Assembly: GCA_934457415.1 (NCBI GenBank)
Contig: CAKSHM010000008.1
Coordinates: 1 to 64,000 of the forward strand
DNA from: an uncultured Eubacteriales bacterium
GTDB taxonomy: Bacteria > Bacillota > Clostridia > Oscillospirales > Acutalibacteraceae
DNA length: 64,000 nucleotides
Direction: 5' to 3'
Numbering within the stretch: the stretch's first letter is position 1; each line of letters starts with the position of its first letter. The notes below the pieces were generated by a model that did not search any database, was not told where the DNA came from, and saw only the letters and a list, made by a program, of their open reading frames with translations. Below are positions 54,827-63,341 of the stretch, one piece after another. A program made the position numbers and the translations under genes.

Positions 54827-56230
54827 TTATTTAATCGTTTCATCAACCTTTAAGTTGGAAAAATACTTGCAAAATTCTTTGATTTCTTTGCGGTAATCAC
54901 CGCGCATTTCAACAAAGTGATGGATATACGGCCCGTCAAGAAGTCTGTCCTCGATCGCCTGTAAATCGGAAAACTCTCCCCAAATATAAGTGCCGTGGGT
55001 CTTGGGTCCCTCGGTAGTATGGCAGATAAGCGGCAGTATCATATATTCTCCGTGCTCCTGATCAATTCGGGCAACCGTATATTCTCCGTCTTTTCCTCTG
55101 AGCCATGCGCGCTGGTTTACAAGGCGTGCCTTTGTGCCTTCTGCCTTTTCGCTTACGGGGAACGGTCCGCAGTGCCATAAAAGCTCAGCGTTTTTGTTTT
55201 CGGGGTGGCGTACCGTAAACTCGCCGAACAGGGGTCTTCCCTTGCCGAGCGTCGCGCACTTTAAAAGCGCCATAGTCATAGCGCAGTGCATATCGCTTTC
55301 ACACGAAACCATAAAGCCCATTTCGTTAAGCAAACCGTAAAGCGCGCACGGAGCTAATCCGTCAAACATTATAGGCGTTGCCGTCCAGCATTCCGCCGAG
55401 AGAATATCCAGATTGAATTCTTCAAAAAGATGCTTATACATAGCGGTCATTGTCGCCATAGGCTTTATGTATTTAGGTGTTAAATCATCAAGCTCGTAAT
55501 TTGTAAGGAAATACTGCTCGTATTCCGCTATTTCGTCGGCATAATCCGTTTCGGCGGACTTCATTCTCTGCTCGATAACCGCAAAGTTAATTGGGATTAT
55601 TTTTATACCGAACTTTTCCATCAGCTCGCCCTCGTTCCATATTACCGAAAAGAAAGGAGCGGGGCGCGTTCCCACCTGACCTATCCGCATACCCTTAAAG
55701 TTTTTAACCATACAGGCTGTGCGCACAAAGCTGTCAAAGCCGCTTTTAAACTCTTCCGACTCTACACGGCAGCAAGGCAGATGCGAAAACGGGATATGAT
55801 ATCTCTGAAACTGGCGGGAAACTCCGAAAAGTCCGCACTGCGAATCCGTCGGGCGCATACCGTCAACATAATATTCATCGTCAAGCGGAGCCCAGAGAAG
55901 CACAGGCTTTCCGAGTACCTTTGCTATATCGGCAGCCGCTTCTTCGTTTCCGAAGTTGCAGTTTATGATAACCACGGCGTCAACCTTTTCAGCTTTAAAG
56001 CGCTCTACGATATCCTCCGCCGATTTATCGTCAAAAATAAGATCGGCACAGCCGAGTCCCTTGCTGTCGGCAAAGGTTACATTTTCACTTTTGAAATTTT
56101 TCTCTATGTAATCAACAAATCTGTGACCGCGCTCCTCTGCCGAAACCCATGTTAAAAAGGTTTTTTCGGGGCGGTTGGTCGTGTTGCGGCGCATAGGTAC
56201 TAAACCTATTTTCACATTAAAATCAAGCAT
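54827..56230 (-). CDS. L-fucose/L-arabinose isomerase-fold protein
   Basis: Roughly 467 residues related to the fucose/arabinose isomerase superfamily (COG2407 type): an N-terminal Rossmann-like domain (KVDAVVIINCNFG, PVLLWAPLDDE) and a C-terminal domain with probable metal-site residues in LSAECWT, CESDMHCAMT and GEFTVRHPE. Members interconvert aldoses and ketoses with Mn2+. It is the first gene of the RpiR-linked operon, so it likely acts first on the incoming sugar. ATG 56230 follows GGGGGAA; the longer frame has no such site. Confidence 0.8.
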   Translation of the reverse strand: MLDFNVKIGLVPMRRNTTNRPEKTFLTWVSAEERGHRFVDYIEKNFKSENVTFADSKGLGCADLIFDDKSAEDIVERFKAEKVDAVVIINCNFGNEEAAADIAKVLGKPVLLWAPLDDEYYVDGMRPTDSQCGLFGVSRQFQRYHIPFSHLPCCRVESEEFKSGFDSFVRTACMVKNFKGMRIGQVGTRPAPFFSVIWNEGELMEKFGIKIIPINFAVIEQRMKSAETDYADEIAEYEQYFLTNYELDDLTPKYIKPMATMTAMYKHLFEEFNLDILSAECWTATPIMFDGLAPCALYGLLNEMGFMVSCESDMHCAMTMALLKCATLGKGRPLFGEFTVRHPENKNAELLWHCGPFPVSEKAEGTKARLVNQRAWLRGKDGEYTVARIDQEHGEYMILPLICHTTEGPKTHGTYIWGEFSDLQAIEDRLLDGPYIHHFVEMRGDYRKEIKEFCKYFSNLKVDETIK

Positions 56231-56316
56231 AGAATTCCCCCATTTAATTTTACAATTATAAAATACCAAATAAGGAGAAAAAAAGCAACAGCAAAATGAA
56301 ATTTATTTTTATTTTA

Positions 56317-56345
56317 TTGACAGTTTTTTAAAATAATGGTATAAT
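56317..56345 (+). promoter_or_regulatory. Consensus sigma-A promoter of the RpiR gene
   Basis: TTGACA (56317-56322) and TATAAT (56340-56345) with an exact 17-base spacer, about 30 bases before the RpiR start codon. Both hexamers match consensus. The divergent isomerase operon must use a second promoter in 56231-56316, which I cannot place. Confidence 0.88.
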
Positions 56346-56376
56346 AATGGAAAATATTTTCATTTTGGAGTAAATT

Positions 56377-57216
56377 ATGGAATCAACCGTACACAAAATA
56401 AGAAAGCTCTACCCTGAAATGGGCAGAGCTGAGAAAAAAATAGCCGATTATATTCTTGAAAATACCAATTCAATAATTGAGTTTTCTGTAACCGAATTGT
56501 CAAAAGCCTGCGGCTGCGGAGACGCTACAGTGGTGCGATTCTCAAAGCGTCTCGGATTTGAAGGATTTCAGGCGCTTAAAATAGGAATAGCAGGAGAACT
56601 CGGCGCAACCTCTTCTATAAGCAACGAAATTAAAAAAACAGATACATGCTTTGAAATATTTAAAAAACGAATAGCAGATATTTCGGTCTCTTTGCAAAGC
56701 ACCGAAAGTATAATTGATGAAAACTCTCTTGAAAAGGCTGCAAATATCATAATGAACGCAAAACGTATAGCGGTTTTCGGATTGGGTAATTCTGCGGCAA
56801 TAGCTATGGATGCCGCACATAAATTCTTGCGTTTGGGACTCGACTCACAATGCTGTACCGATAACCACATGCAGGCTATTATCGCTTCACATTTAGACAG
56901 AAAAAGCGTTGCGATAGGAATATCTCATTCCGGTTCTTCTAAAGATATCGTCGAAGCCTTGAAGCTTTCTAAAATCGGAGGAGCAACCACTATCTGCATA
57001 ACAAACTACTCTGCTTCTCCTATTGTGGAAGCAGCCGATATTTCACTTTTCACCAAATCAGAAGAAACAAAATATTCTATTCTCGGTTTGAGTTCACGAA
57101 TTGCACAGCTTACTATTTTTGACGCAATATACACATATATAGTTATAAACTCCGATAAAGCAGCAATTCAGGCGATATATAATACGGAAATTGCTCTCCA
57201 AAATAAAAAATACTGA
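56377..57216 (+). CDS. RpiR-family transcriptional regulator
   Basis: 279 residues: N-terminal HTH_6 domain (about 1-78; FSVTELSKACGCGDATVVRFSKRLGFEGF) and C-terminal SIS sugar-phosphate-binding domain (about 120-255; IAVFGLGNSAAIAMDAAHKF, ISHSGSSKDIVEAL, ICITNY). RpiR regulators sense phosphosugars and control adjacent sugar operons, including inositol ones. Divergent from the isomerase-to-ETF operon, which it probably controls. Confidence 0.92.
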   Translation: MESTVHKIRKLYPEMGRAEKKIADYILENTNSIIEFSVTELSKACGCGDATVVRFSKRLGFEGFQALKIGIAGELGATSSISNEIKKTDTCFEIFKKRIADISVSLQSTESIIDENSLEKAANIIMNAKRIAVFGLGNSAAIAMDAAHKFLRLGLDSQCCTDNHMQAIIASHLDRKSVAIGISHSGSSKDIVEALKLSKIGGATTICITNYSASPIVEAADISLFTKSEETKYSILGLSSRIAQLTIFDAIYTYIVINSDKAAIQAIYNTEIALQNKKY

Positions 57217-57302
57217 TTTTTTTAAGCATGTTCAAAAAGCCGGCATATTTAAGGCGCAAACGCTGTAAAATCCTGATTTTCGGTCTGTCGGCGAATATTT
57301 AA

Positions 57303-57339
57303 ACCCCGAGCTCAGCATCTTCTGCTTTAAGCTCGGGGT
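57303..57339. terminator. Hairpin between convergent RpiR and GH3 genes
   Basis: ACCCCGAGCT (57303-57312) pairs with AGCTCGGGGT (57330-57339), with a further AGCA/TGCT pairing inside the loop. It lies between the ends of two converging genes, the usual place for a shared terminator, though its T-tract is poor on both strands. Confidence 0.65.
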
Positions 57340-57358
57340 CAGTTATTTACAGAATATA

Positions 57359-58912
57359 TTAAATTTTCTTGGTATGATCTGTTAAAACCTTTGTGCCGGT
57401 AAAGGGCTCTTTTCCTAAAAGTCTTTCGACAAGCAGCTCAACGGTTTTTTCGTCCGCTCCGTTATTAACTTCAACTATCGTATGCTCCTCGGCAAAGTAG
57501 TCCTCGGCAAAATAGGGCGAGCCGTAATTTATAATAAGCTTTTTATTTTTATCGAACAGCTGAGAGGCCCATACAATCATAAACGAAACGCTCCAAGAGG
57601 TAGCATAATCCATATTCATTGAAAATATTGTCAAATCATATTCAGACTGCAGTTTGTTAATATCATCCTGCCAGCAAACGCGCGACGGAACATCATAGAT
57701 GTCCCTCTTGACCTCTGCATTAAATCCGACTTTATTAAGAGCATCGGCAAGATTTTGAGCAGCCTTACTGTTTTCATCTTCCGCCGCGTTTACGATAAGG
57801 ATATTCTTTACCTTATCGGTATTAAGCGGCAAAAGGCCGATTTCATTTTTATATTCGCAAATTCCGTGCGCCGTTACTCTTTTGCTGATTTCGTCAGCCT
57901 TTTCGGCTGCGGGCTCTTCATATTTCTTTTCCTTTAAGGCGTTATTCCTGAAATCTCTCATTTTCTGAATTCTTGATAAGGCTTCATCAAGTCTGCTCTC
58001 GGGAATTTCACCGGACAAAATAAGCTCTTCTATTCTGTCTGCCGCTTCTACGGGAGGCCACAAAAGAAGGTCAGCACCACTCTTAAATGCCTGAACGGTT
58101 TCTTCTATAAGATTTCCTGTTGCCATGCCGCCCATTATAAGAGCGTCGGTAACAACGGCACCGTCAAATCCCAATTCCTCCTTTAAAAGGTCATTTGTAA
58201 GCCTTTTTGAATATGTAGCGATAGGATAGTACCCGTTTTCATATTCATCGGTATATGATTTTAAGGAGACATGCGTTGTCATTACGCTTAAAGGCGAGGT
58301 TTTAAACAGTTCTTTATAAAGATAGCCGTATGAATTCATCCATTCATCGAAACCAAGGACATTTCTGCCGTGACCGAAGTGCATATTTATACTGTTTGTT
58401 CCAAGCCCCGGAAAATGCTTTAAGGTTGCGCAAACGCCCTGATCCTGAAGTCCTCTGACTACCTCACTGTAAACCTCGGCGGTTAGCTTCGGGTCATCGC
58501 TTGCGGCATAAAGCGGCATTGAGCGGTCATAAAGCAGGTCTACGCTCGGTCCTAAAAGCCAATCAACGCCGTGGAAATTCATCTGCATACCTAAAAGCTT
58601 TCCGTAATCATAAGCGTCCTTTAAATTTTTAGAAGATACAAGGGCGCTCGGACCGCAGGAGTATTCAGTTCCTGTAATCCCTGCACCGTCCGCGCAGACT
58701 AAAAGCGGAACCTTTGAATATTTTCTGCACTCGCAAAGTCTTTTATAAGAAGTTCCTGTTCCCATTTCAACAGTATCCTCAGCCCCCGGAAGCACTGAAT
58801 AATACATACCTCCCACGGGATATTTTTCAAAAAATTCCTTTGGTCCGCCGTGCTTATTTATTTCTCTGACGGTTACGATAAAAGTCTGTAAAATTTTTTC
58901 TTTAAGCGTCAT
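57359..58912 (-). CDS. GH3 glycosidase (NagZ-like)
   Basis: This 517-residue cytoplasmic enzyme has a GH3 TIM barrel (about 1-330) and a C-terminal alpha/beta domain (about 360-515). It shows KHFPGLG (165-171) with H178 further on, resembling the NagZ KHFPGHG...H loop, and the nucleophile D256 in VVTDAL. NagZ-type enzymes release beta-linked N-acetylglucosamine; given the changed loop, another beta-hexoside is possible. It has its own promoter (58950-58978). Confidence 0.85.
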   Translation of the reverse strand: MTLKEKILQTFIVTVREINKHGGPKEFFEKYPVGGMYYSVLPGAEDTVEMGTGTSYKRLCECRKYSKVPLLVCADGAGITGTEYSCGPSALVSSKNLKDAYDYGKLLGMQMNFHGVDWLLGPSVDLLYDRSMPLYAASDDPKLTAEVYSEVVRGLQDQGVCATLKHFPGLGTNSINMHFGHGRNVLGFDEWMNSYGYLYKELFKTSPLSVMTTHVSLKSYTDEYENGYYPIATYSKRLTNDLLKEELGFDGAVVTDALIMGGMATGNLIEETVQAFKSGADLLLWPPVEAADRIEELILSGEIPESRLDEALSRIQKMRDFRNNALKEKKYEEPAAEKADEISKRVTAHGICEYKNEIGLLPLNTDKVKNILIVNAAEDENSKAAQNLADALNKVGFNAEVKRDIYDVPSRVCWQDDINKLQSEYDLTIFSMNMDYATSWSVSFMIVWASQLFDKNKKLIINYGSPYFAEDYFAEEHTIVEVNNGADEKTVELLVERLLGKEPFTGTKVLTDHTKKI

Positions 58913-58949
58913 TTTTTAACCTCTTTTTCACATATTAGAATTTAATTGC

Positions 58950-58978
58950 AGTATAACACAAAAAACTACTGAATTCAA
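58950..58978 (-). promoter_or_regulatory. Sigma-A promoter of the GH3 gene
   Basis: On the minus strand, TTGAAT (58978-58973) and TATACT (58955-58950) are 17 bases apart, about 40 bases before the GH3 start. The rest of the 58913-59205 gap is non-coding apart from the terminator near 59165. Confidence 0.75.
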
Positions 58979-59164
58979 CGCTTATTTTCCGAAATACAAC
59001 GCAAAAAACAAAACTGAATTCATTATTTATTATATTATCGGAAAGACTCAGGTCAAGCCTGCTTTTTTTGACTGATAATACTTTTTTTATTACAATACAT
59101 TTGAAATATTTAAAAAACGCCGCAAAGTTTGCGGTGCAGTCTGTGTAAGCCTATCCGAAAACCG

Positions 59165-59201
59165 AAATCCCTGTGAACATACCAAATGTTCGCAGGGATT
59201 T
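59165..59201 (-). terminator. Terminator of the flavin/Fe-S-LemA operon
   Basis: AAATCCCTGTGAACAT (59165-59180) pairs with ATGTTCGCAGGGATTT (59186-59201), 16 pairs with one T-G wobble and a 5-base loop, directly after the LemA stop. A modest T-rich stretch follows on the minus strand. Confidence 0.75.
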
Positions 59202-59205
59202 AAAT

Positions 59206-59859
59206 TCATATTCCAAGCTCTTCGTCGGAGACAATATCTTCGTTTAAAGTATTCGTTTGCATTTCATAGTCTTCAAACTTAAAAAGCTTTCTGAACATTA
59301 CAATCGGGAAGGAATGAATTTTTGAATTATAACGGGCAACCGCATCTGAAAAAGTCATTCTGATATTAAGCTTTGCATTTTCAGTATTCTCGATCTGACT
59401 TAAAAGCTTTTGCGTATGCACATTGGACTGAAGCTCAGGGTAAGCCTCGATCACAGCCTTAAAATCCTTACTTGTTCTTATTTTTCCCTGCTGTCCGCCT
59501 TTTCTTGCCTCTGCAAACTTTTCAATTACTTCTGTTTCGGAATTTCTGTATTTATCTGCAACCCGTTCAGCCTTATCCATTAAAGAAGCGGAGGTTTCAT
59601 TAACAGCCGTTATATCAGCCTCGGCCTTTTTAATAAGATTTCTGCAGCGCTGAGCGGCATTGAAATCAATAATAATATTTTCGGCAAAAGCAAGTACAAT
59701 GGACAGCACACACATCAAAACATTGTATTTAGCGGGAATTTCATCTTCCGAGGAAGTGCAGACCGCAAAAATAATAATTATTATAAACCAAGAAATTACA
59801 AATGCTCCGAGAAGCTTTAAAAGCGAAACAAGCAGATTATTCTTATAAGTTTTTGCCAT
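59206..59859 (-). CDS. LemA-family protein
   Basis: 217 residues: two N-terminal membrane helices (about 8-31 and 43-63) and a long helical domain with the LemA marks EAYPELQSN, IENTENA, DAVARYNSKIHSFPIVMF and KLFKFEDYE. Function of LemA proteins is not well established; they are membrane-tethered helical bundles. The double helix at the start is longer than in classic LemA, which has one. Last gene of the minus-strand operon that includes the reductase complex. GAGGTG precedes the ATG. Confidence 0.85.
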   Translation of the reverse strand: MAKTYKNNLLVSLLKLLGAFVISWFIIIIIFAVCTSSEDEIPAKYNVLMCVLSIVLAFAENIIIDFNAAQRCRNLIKKAEADITAVNETSASLMDKAERVADKYRNSETEVIEKFAEARKGGQQGKIRTSKDFKAVIEAYPELQSNVHTQKLLSQIENTENAKLNIRMTFSDAVARYNSKIHSFPIVMFRKLFKFEDYEMQTNTLNEDIVSDEELGI

Positions 59860-59873
59860 AGAAACACCTCAAG

Positions 59874-60182
59874 TTATTCCTTTGCGGCTTCTGCAATCTC
59901 ATCAAGCTTTTTGTTTCTGAAATAAAGGCCGACATCTATCGAAATCTCGATAAAGTTAAGCACATAGAAGAAAAAGCTTAAATAGAATATAAATCCTGAG
60001 CTGCCGCCTGAAACCTGTATAATCTTTCTTGCAATTCCGCATGCGTAGCCGATAAGCAAAAAAACCTCAAAGAAAAGGCTTTTGCCCTTTGCGGTGCGCG
60101 AAATTATGGATTTGCGGATAGAAATAGGCCATGACAGTCCAAAGCAGAATATAGTCAGAGCTTCAAGTAAATCGGTAATCAT
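59874..60182 (-). CDS. PQ-loop/SemiSWEET-like small membrane protein
   Basis: 102 residues with three hydrophobic segments. The start GLSWPISIRKSIISRTAKGKS and the following IGYACGIARK are typical of small PQ-loop (SemiSWEET-like) half-transporters of three helices, which dimerise and move small sugars or metabolites. Substrate unknown. It lies 20 bases after the flavoprotein gene with AAGGGG before the ATG, so it is co-transcribed. Confidence 0.65.
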   Translation of the reverse strand: MITDLLEALTIFCFGLSWPISIRKSIISRTAKGKSLFFEVFLLIGYACGIARKIIQVSGGSSGFIFYLSFFFYVLNFIEISIDVGLYFRNKKLDEIAEAAKE

Positions 60183-60202
60183 TTTTTAACCCCTTAAATT
60201 AT

Positions 60203-61801
60203 TTATTTTTTCCTTCTGTAATCAGGCAAAAGCTTCGGTGATACCATATCGGTTTTAATACCCGCCTGCTCGCGCTCTTTATCAAATTTCGCGATATGCT
60301 CTAATGTAAGCTTGCCTACCTTTGTGCTTTCGGCTTTCTTTGCCGCATTTATTCCGGCATTTCTTCCGAAAACAATAACATCAAGAAGAGAATTGCCCAT
60401 AAGTCGGTTTCTTCCGTGAATTCCGCCTACAGCCTCGCCTGCTACAAACAGATTTTCAACATTTGCCGTCATACCGTCAACACTGATATCAAGTCCGCCG
60501 TTCTGATAATGAAGAGTAGGATAAACCAAAATCGGTTCCTTTCTTATATCAATTCCGTAGCTTGCGAACATTCTCATCATTGCAGGAATTCTTTTTTCAA
60601 TTGTACCCTCGCCTCCGATTTTTTCAATCATAGGAGTATCAAGCCATACAGCCTTTCCGCTACCTGTATCAACGCCCTCATCCCTATCCGAGCATTCGCG
60701 GATAATCGAAGCCGCAGCAACATCGCGGGTTTCAAGAGGGTGCATAAATACCTTACCGTCGCGGTTTACAAGCTTAGCGCCGAGCGAGCGAACTTTTTCG
60801 GTTACAAGAGCGCCGAATATCTGCTGAGGAAAAGCGGCGCCTGTCGGGTGATACTGGAGAGTTTCAGCATATAAAAGCTTAGCGCCTGCTCTGTAGCCTA
60901 AAACAAGACCGTCAGCCGTAGCACCGTAGTGATTGGAAGTCGGGAATCCCTGATAGTGCATTCTTCCCGCGCCGCCGGTTGCTATTATAACAGTTTTAGC
61001 GCGCGCAACCATAAGCTCATGAGTTTCCATATTCATTAAAACTGCGCCTGCGGCATTGCCGTTTTCGTCTAAAATAAGCTCTATTGCCGAGGTGAAATCA
61101 ACAACGGTTATTCCGCGGTTTATAACCTCGTCGCGCAGAGTTCTCATTATTTCGGCACCGGAATAGTCCTTTGCCGCGTGCATTCTCTTTCTTGAGGTTC
61201 CGCCGCCGTGGGTGGTAATCATAGTGCCGTCGGGAGCCTTATCGAATTCAACTCCCAAATCATTAAGCCATTTAATAGCCTCGGGTGCGTCGCAGACAAG
61301 CTTAGCGAGAAGTTCTCGCTTAGCGGCATAATGTCCGCCGCCGAAAGCGTCAACAAAGTGGATTGCCGGCGAATCGTTAGGCTTATCGGCAGCCTGAATT
61401 CCGCCCTCTGCCATCATTGTATTGGCGTCGCCCATGCGAAGCTTTGTTACTATCATTGTCTTAGCGCCTGCTTTATCAGCTTCTATGGCCGCAGAAGTTC
61501 CTGCCCCGCCGCCGCCGATAATAAGAACATCAACATCATATCTGACATCGTTTAAATCAATGTCATCAGCTTTAATACGGCTGTTTGCCTCCAAAATATC
61601 GCAAAGCTCATGAGGAAGCTCTTCGCCTTTATTCGGGCCGACCTTAAGCGCTCTGAATTCACTCTTTTTATAGTCGGGATGATAAGCGCACAAAAGCTCA
61701 TCTTTTTCCTTTGCCGTCATTCTTACAGGCTCATAAGCGATATTTGCGTCTCTTGCCGCTTCAACCGCCTTTAAAGACTCCTGAAATTCTTTTGAATACA
61801 T
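60203..61801 (-). CDS. Fumarate-reductase/SDH-type flavoprotein
   Basis: This 532-residue flavoprotein of the FrdA/SdhA/NadB family has a GGGGAGTSAAIEA dinucleotide loop (about 93-106), NTMMAEGGIQAA (FAD-binding block), HGGGTSRKRMHA, YHPTGAA and a C-terminal AGEAVGGIHGRNRLMGNSLL. These match fumarate reductase and aspartate oxidase signatures. With the Fe-S and FNR-like subunits encoded upstream, it probably forms a soluble NAD(P)H-dependent reductase for fumarate or a related unsaturated acid. AGGAGGG precedes the ATG. Confidence 0.85.
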   Translation of the reverse strand: MYSKEFQESLKAVEAARDANIAYEPVRMTAKEKDELLCAYHPDYKKSEFRALKVGPNKGEELPHELCDILEANSRIKADDIDLNDVRYDVDVLIIGGGGAGTSAAIEADKAGAKTMIVTKLRMGDANTMMAEGGIQAADKPNDSPAIHFVDAFGGGHYAAKRELLAKLVCDAPEAIKWLNDLGVEFDKAPDGTMITTHGGGTSRKRMHAAKDYSGAEIMRTLRDEVINRGITVVDFTSAIELILDENGNAAGAVLMNMETHELMVARAKTVIIATGGAGRMHYQGFPTSNHYGATADGLVLGYRAGAKLLYAETLQYHPTGAAFPQQIFGALVTEKVRSLGAKLVNRDGKVFMHPLETRDVAAASIIRECSDRDEGVDTGSGKAVWLDTPMIEKIGGEGTIEKRIPAMMRMFASYGIDIRKEPILVYPTLHYQNGGLDISVDGMTANVENLFVAGEAVGGIHGRNRLMGNSLLDVIVFGRNAGINAAKKAESTKVGKLTLEHIAKFDKEREQAGIKTDMVSPKLLPDYRRKK

Positions 61802-61815
61802 CTTATCTTCCCTCC

Positions 61816-62490
61816 TTATTTCTCTATCTCTCTGTTGTTATAAAGCTCTTGCATTTCTTCAATGGGTTTGCCCATAAGATTTTCTATAAGCTCTGTAAAG
61901 GTTCCGTCCTTAATTTCCTGAACTCTGTCCTCCAAGTGCTTTGACCTCGGAGCAAGATACTTTCCGTTAAGTCTTCTTGCAAGCATTGCAACCTGAGGAT
62001 GTGAAATTCCTGCGGGACATCTTGAAGAACAAACTCCGCACATTACGCAGTCAAAAGATTCCTCAGCGCACTTATCGAATTCGCCGCGCTGCGCATAAGC
62101 GATATACTGCATAACATTAAGACCCTGCGTGCAGCTCTTTGTGCAGGCATTGCAGCCGACGCAGGCATAAATCTCGGGGTAAAGCTGCATCATAATCTGC
62201 TCTGTGGGTTTAATTTTCTCCATATCGTAAACCTGCTTGACAAGCGGAAAGAAAGGAAGAGTTGCAACATACATATTATTCTCGACCTTTGTCTGACATG
62301 CAAGACAGGTTTTAAGCTCTCTGTCGCCCTTTATACGGTAAATAGTGGCGCATGCTCCGCAAAATCCGTTTCTGCAGCCGCATCCGCGGACAAGCTGATA
62401 GCCGGCATATTCCATAGCGCGCATAATGGTAAGGTCATCGGGAACGCTGTATTTTTTTCCGAACAGATAAATATCAACCATATTTTCCAT
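61816..62490 (-). CDS. FrdB-like iron-sulfur subunit
   Basis: Roughly 224 residues: a [2Fe-2S] ferredoxin domain (CGCRNGFCGAC ... CLAC) followed by a dicluster region (CVGCNACTKSC and CVMCGVCSSRCP). It links electrons from the FNR-like protein to the FrdA-like flavoprotein. ATG 62490 follows AAGGAG at a 10-base distance; the longer frame from 62511 overlaps the previous gene and contains that site. Confidence 0.87.
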   Translation of the reverse strand: MENMVDIYLFGKKYSVPDDLTIMRAMEYAGYQLVRGCGCRNGFCGACATIYRIKGDRELKTCLACQTKVENNMYVATLPFFPLVKQVYDMEKIKPTEQIMMQLYPEIYACVGCNACTKSCTQGLNVMQYIAYAQRGEFDKCAEESFDCVMCGVCSSRCPAGISHPQVAMLARRLNGKYLAPRSKHLEDRVQEIKDGTFTELIENLMGKPIEEMQELYNNREIEK

Positions 62491-62507
62491 TGCTTTATTT
62501 CTCCTTA

Positions 62508-63341
62508 TCAATATTCATCGGGAAGCTCGTCAATTTCGTCAAAACGAAATACGGGACCGTCCTTGCAAACATATTTAGAACCGATATTGCAGCGTCCGCA
62601 CTTGCCTATTCCGCATTTCATGCGAAGCTCCATAGTGGTATAGACCTGAGTTTTATCAAAGCCCAATTCCTGAAGCCCTGCAAGCGTAAACTTAATCATA
62701 ATCGGAGGTCCGCAGAGAACGGCTATCTTATCGGTTGAAAAGCCGAGTTCTTTAACATAGTTTGGAACAAATCCTACATGTCCGTCCCAATCGGGCTGTT
62801 CGCGGTCGATAGTTAGGTGAACATTAACACCTGTATCATTTGCCCATTCTTCGATAATTTCTTTATAATCGACAAGGTCCTGTTTGCTCCTTGAACCGTA
62901 AACAATATCAATTTTACCGTAACGGTCCCTATAATGGCGGCAATAGTTAATTACCGAACGAAGCGGAGCAAGACCTATACCGCCGGCAACGAATAACATA
63001 TCGTGGCCTGCAAATTCGGTATCAACGGGGAAAGGTCTGCCGTAAGGTCCTCTTATAGTTATCTGCTGACCTACCTCCATAGAATGAAGCCACTCTGTTA
63101 CGCAGCCGCACTTTTTAATGGAAAATTCCATAAACTCGGTATTTGTGGGAGAAGAGGTTATTGAAAACATCGCCTCGCCTACTCCGGGGATCGAAAGCAT
63201 TGCGCACTGCCCCGGCTTATGCTCAAAAGCCTTTTTGCCGTCGGGAGTGACAACCCTGAAGGTTTTAACATCCGGAGTATCAATTCTTATATCCGTTACC
63301 ACTCCGATCTTCGGAATAAGAGGTTCATTGATTTCAGACAT
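62508..63341 (-). CDS. FAD/NAD(P)-binding oxidoreductase (FNR-like, AsrB/hydrogenase-gamma type)
   Basis: 277 residues: FAD domain (about 10-105; GQCAMLSIPG, SITSSPT, RGPYGRPFP), NAD(P) domain (about 110-220; VAGGIGLAPLRSVI, VLCGPPIMIK) and a C-terminal [2Fe-2S] binding loop (CGIGKCGRCNIG...C). This matches AsrB, hydrogenase gamma and PyrK-like proteins, which pass electrons between NAD(P)H and Fe-S partners. It overlaps the dicluster gene by 8 bases. GGGAGG precedes the ATG. Confidence 0.88.
   Translation of the reverse strand: MSEINEPLIPKIGVVTDIRIDTPDVKTFRVVTPDGKKAFEHKPGQCAMLSIPGVGEAMFSITSSPTNTEFMEFSIKKCGCVTEWLHSMEVGQQITIRGPYGRPFPVDTEFAGHDMLFVAGGIGLAPLRSVINYCRHYRDRYGKIDIVYGSRSKQDLVDYKEIIEEWANDTGVNVHLTIDREQPDWDGHVGFVPNYVKELGFSTDKIAVLCGPPIMIKFTLAGLQELGFDKTQVYTTMELRMKCGIGKCGRCNIGSKYVCKDGPVFRFDEIDELPDEY

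Noticed and set aside
46856..56230. Sulfoquinovose degradation operon
   Set aside because: Isomerase, kinase and class II aldolase would fit, but no sulfolactaldehyde enzyme or sulfonate exporter is present, and IolB points to a deoxy-sugar acid instead.
59040..59160. Possible small RNA or terminator around AGCCTGCTTTTTTTGACT
   Set aside because: The T-tract lacks a stable preceding stem and no promoter pair is evident; the real terminator is at 59165-59201.
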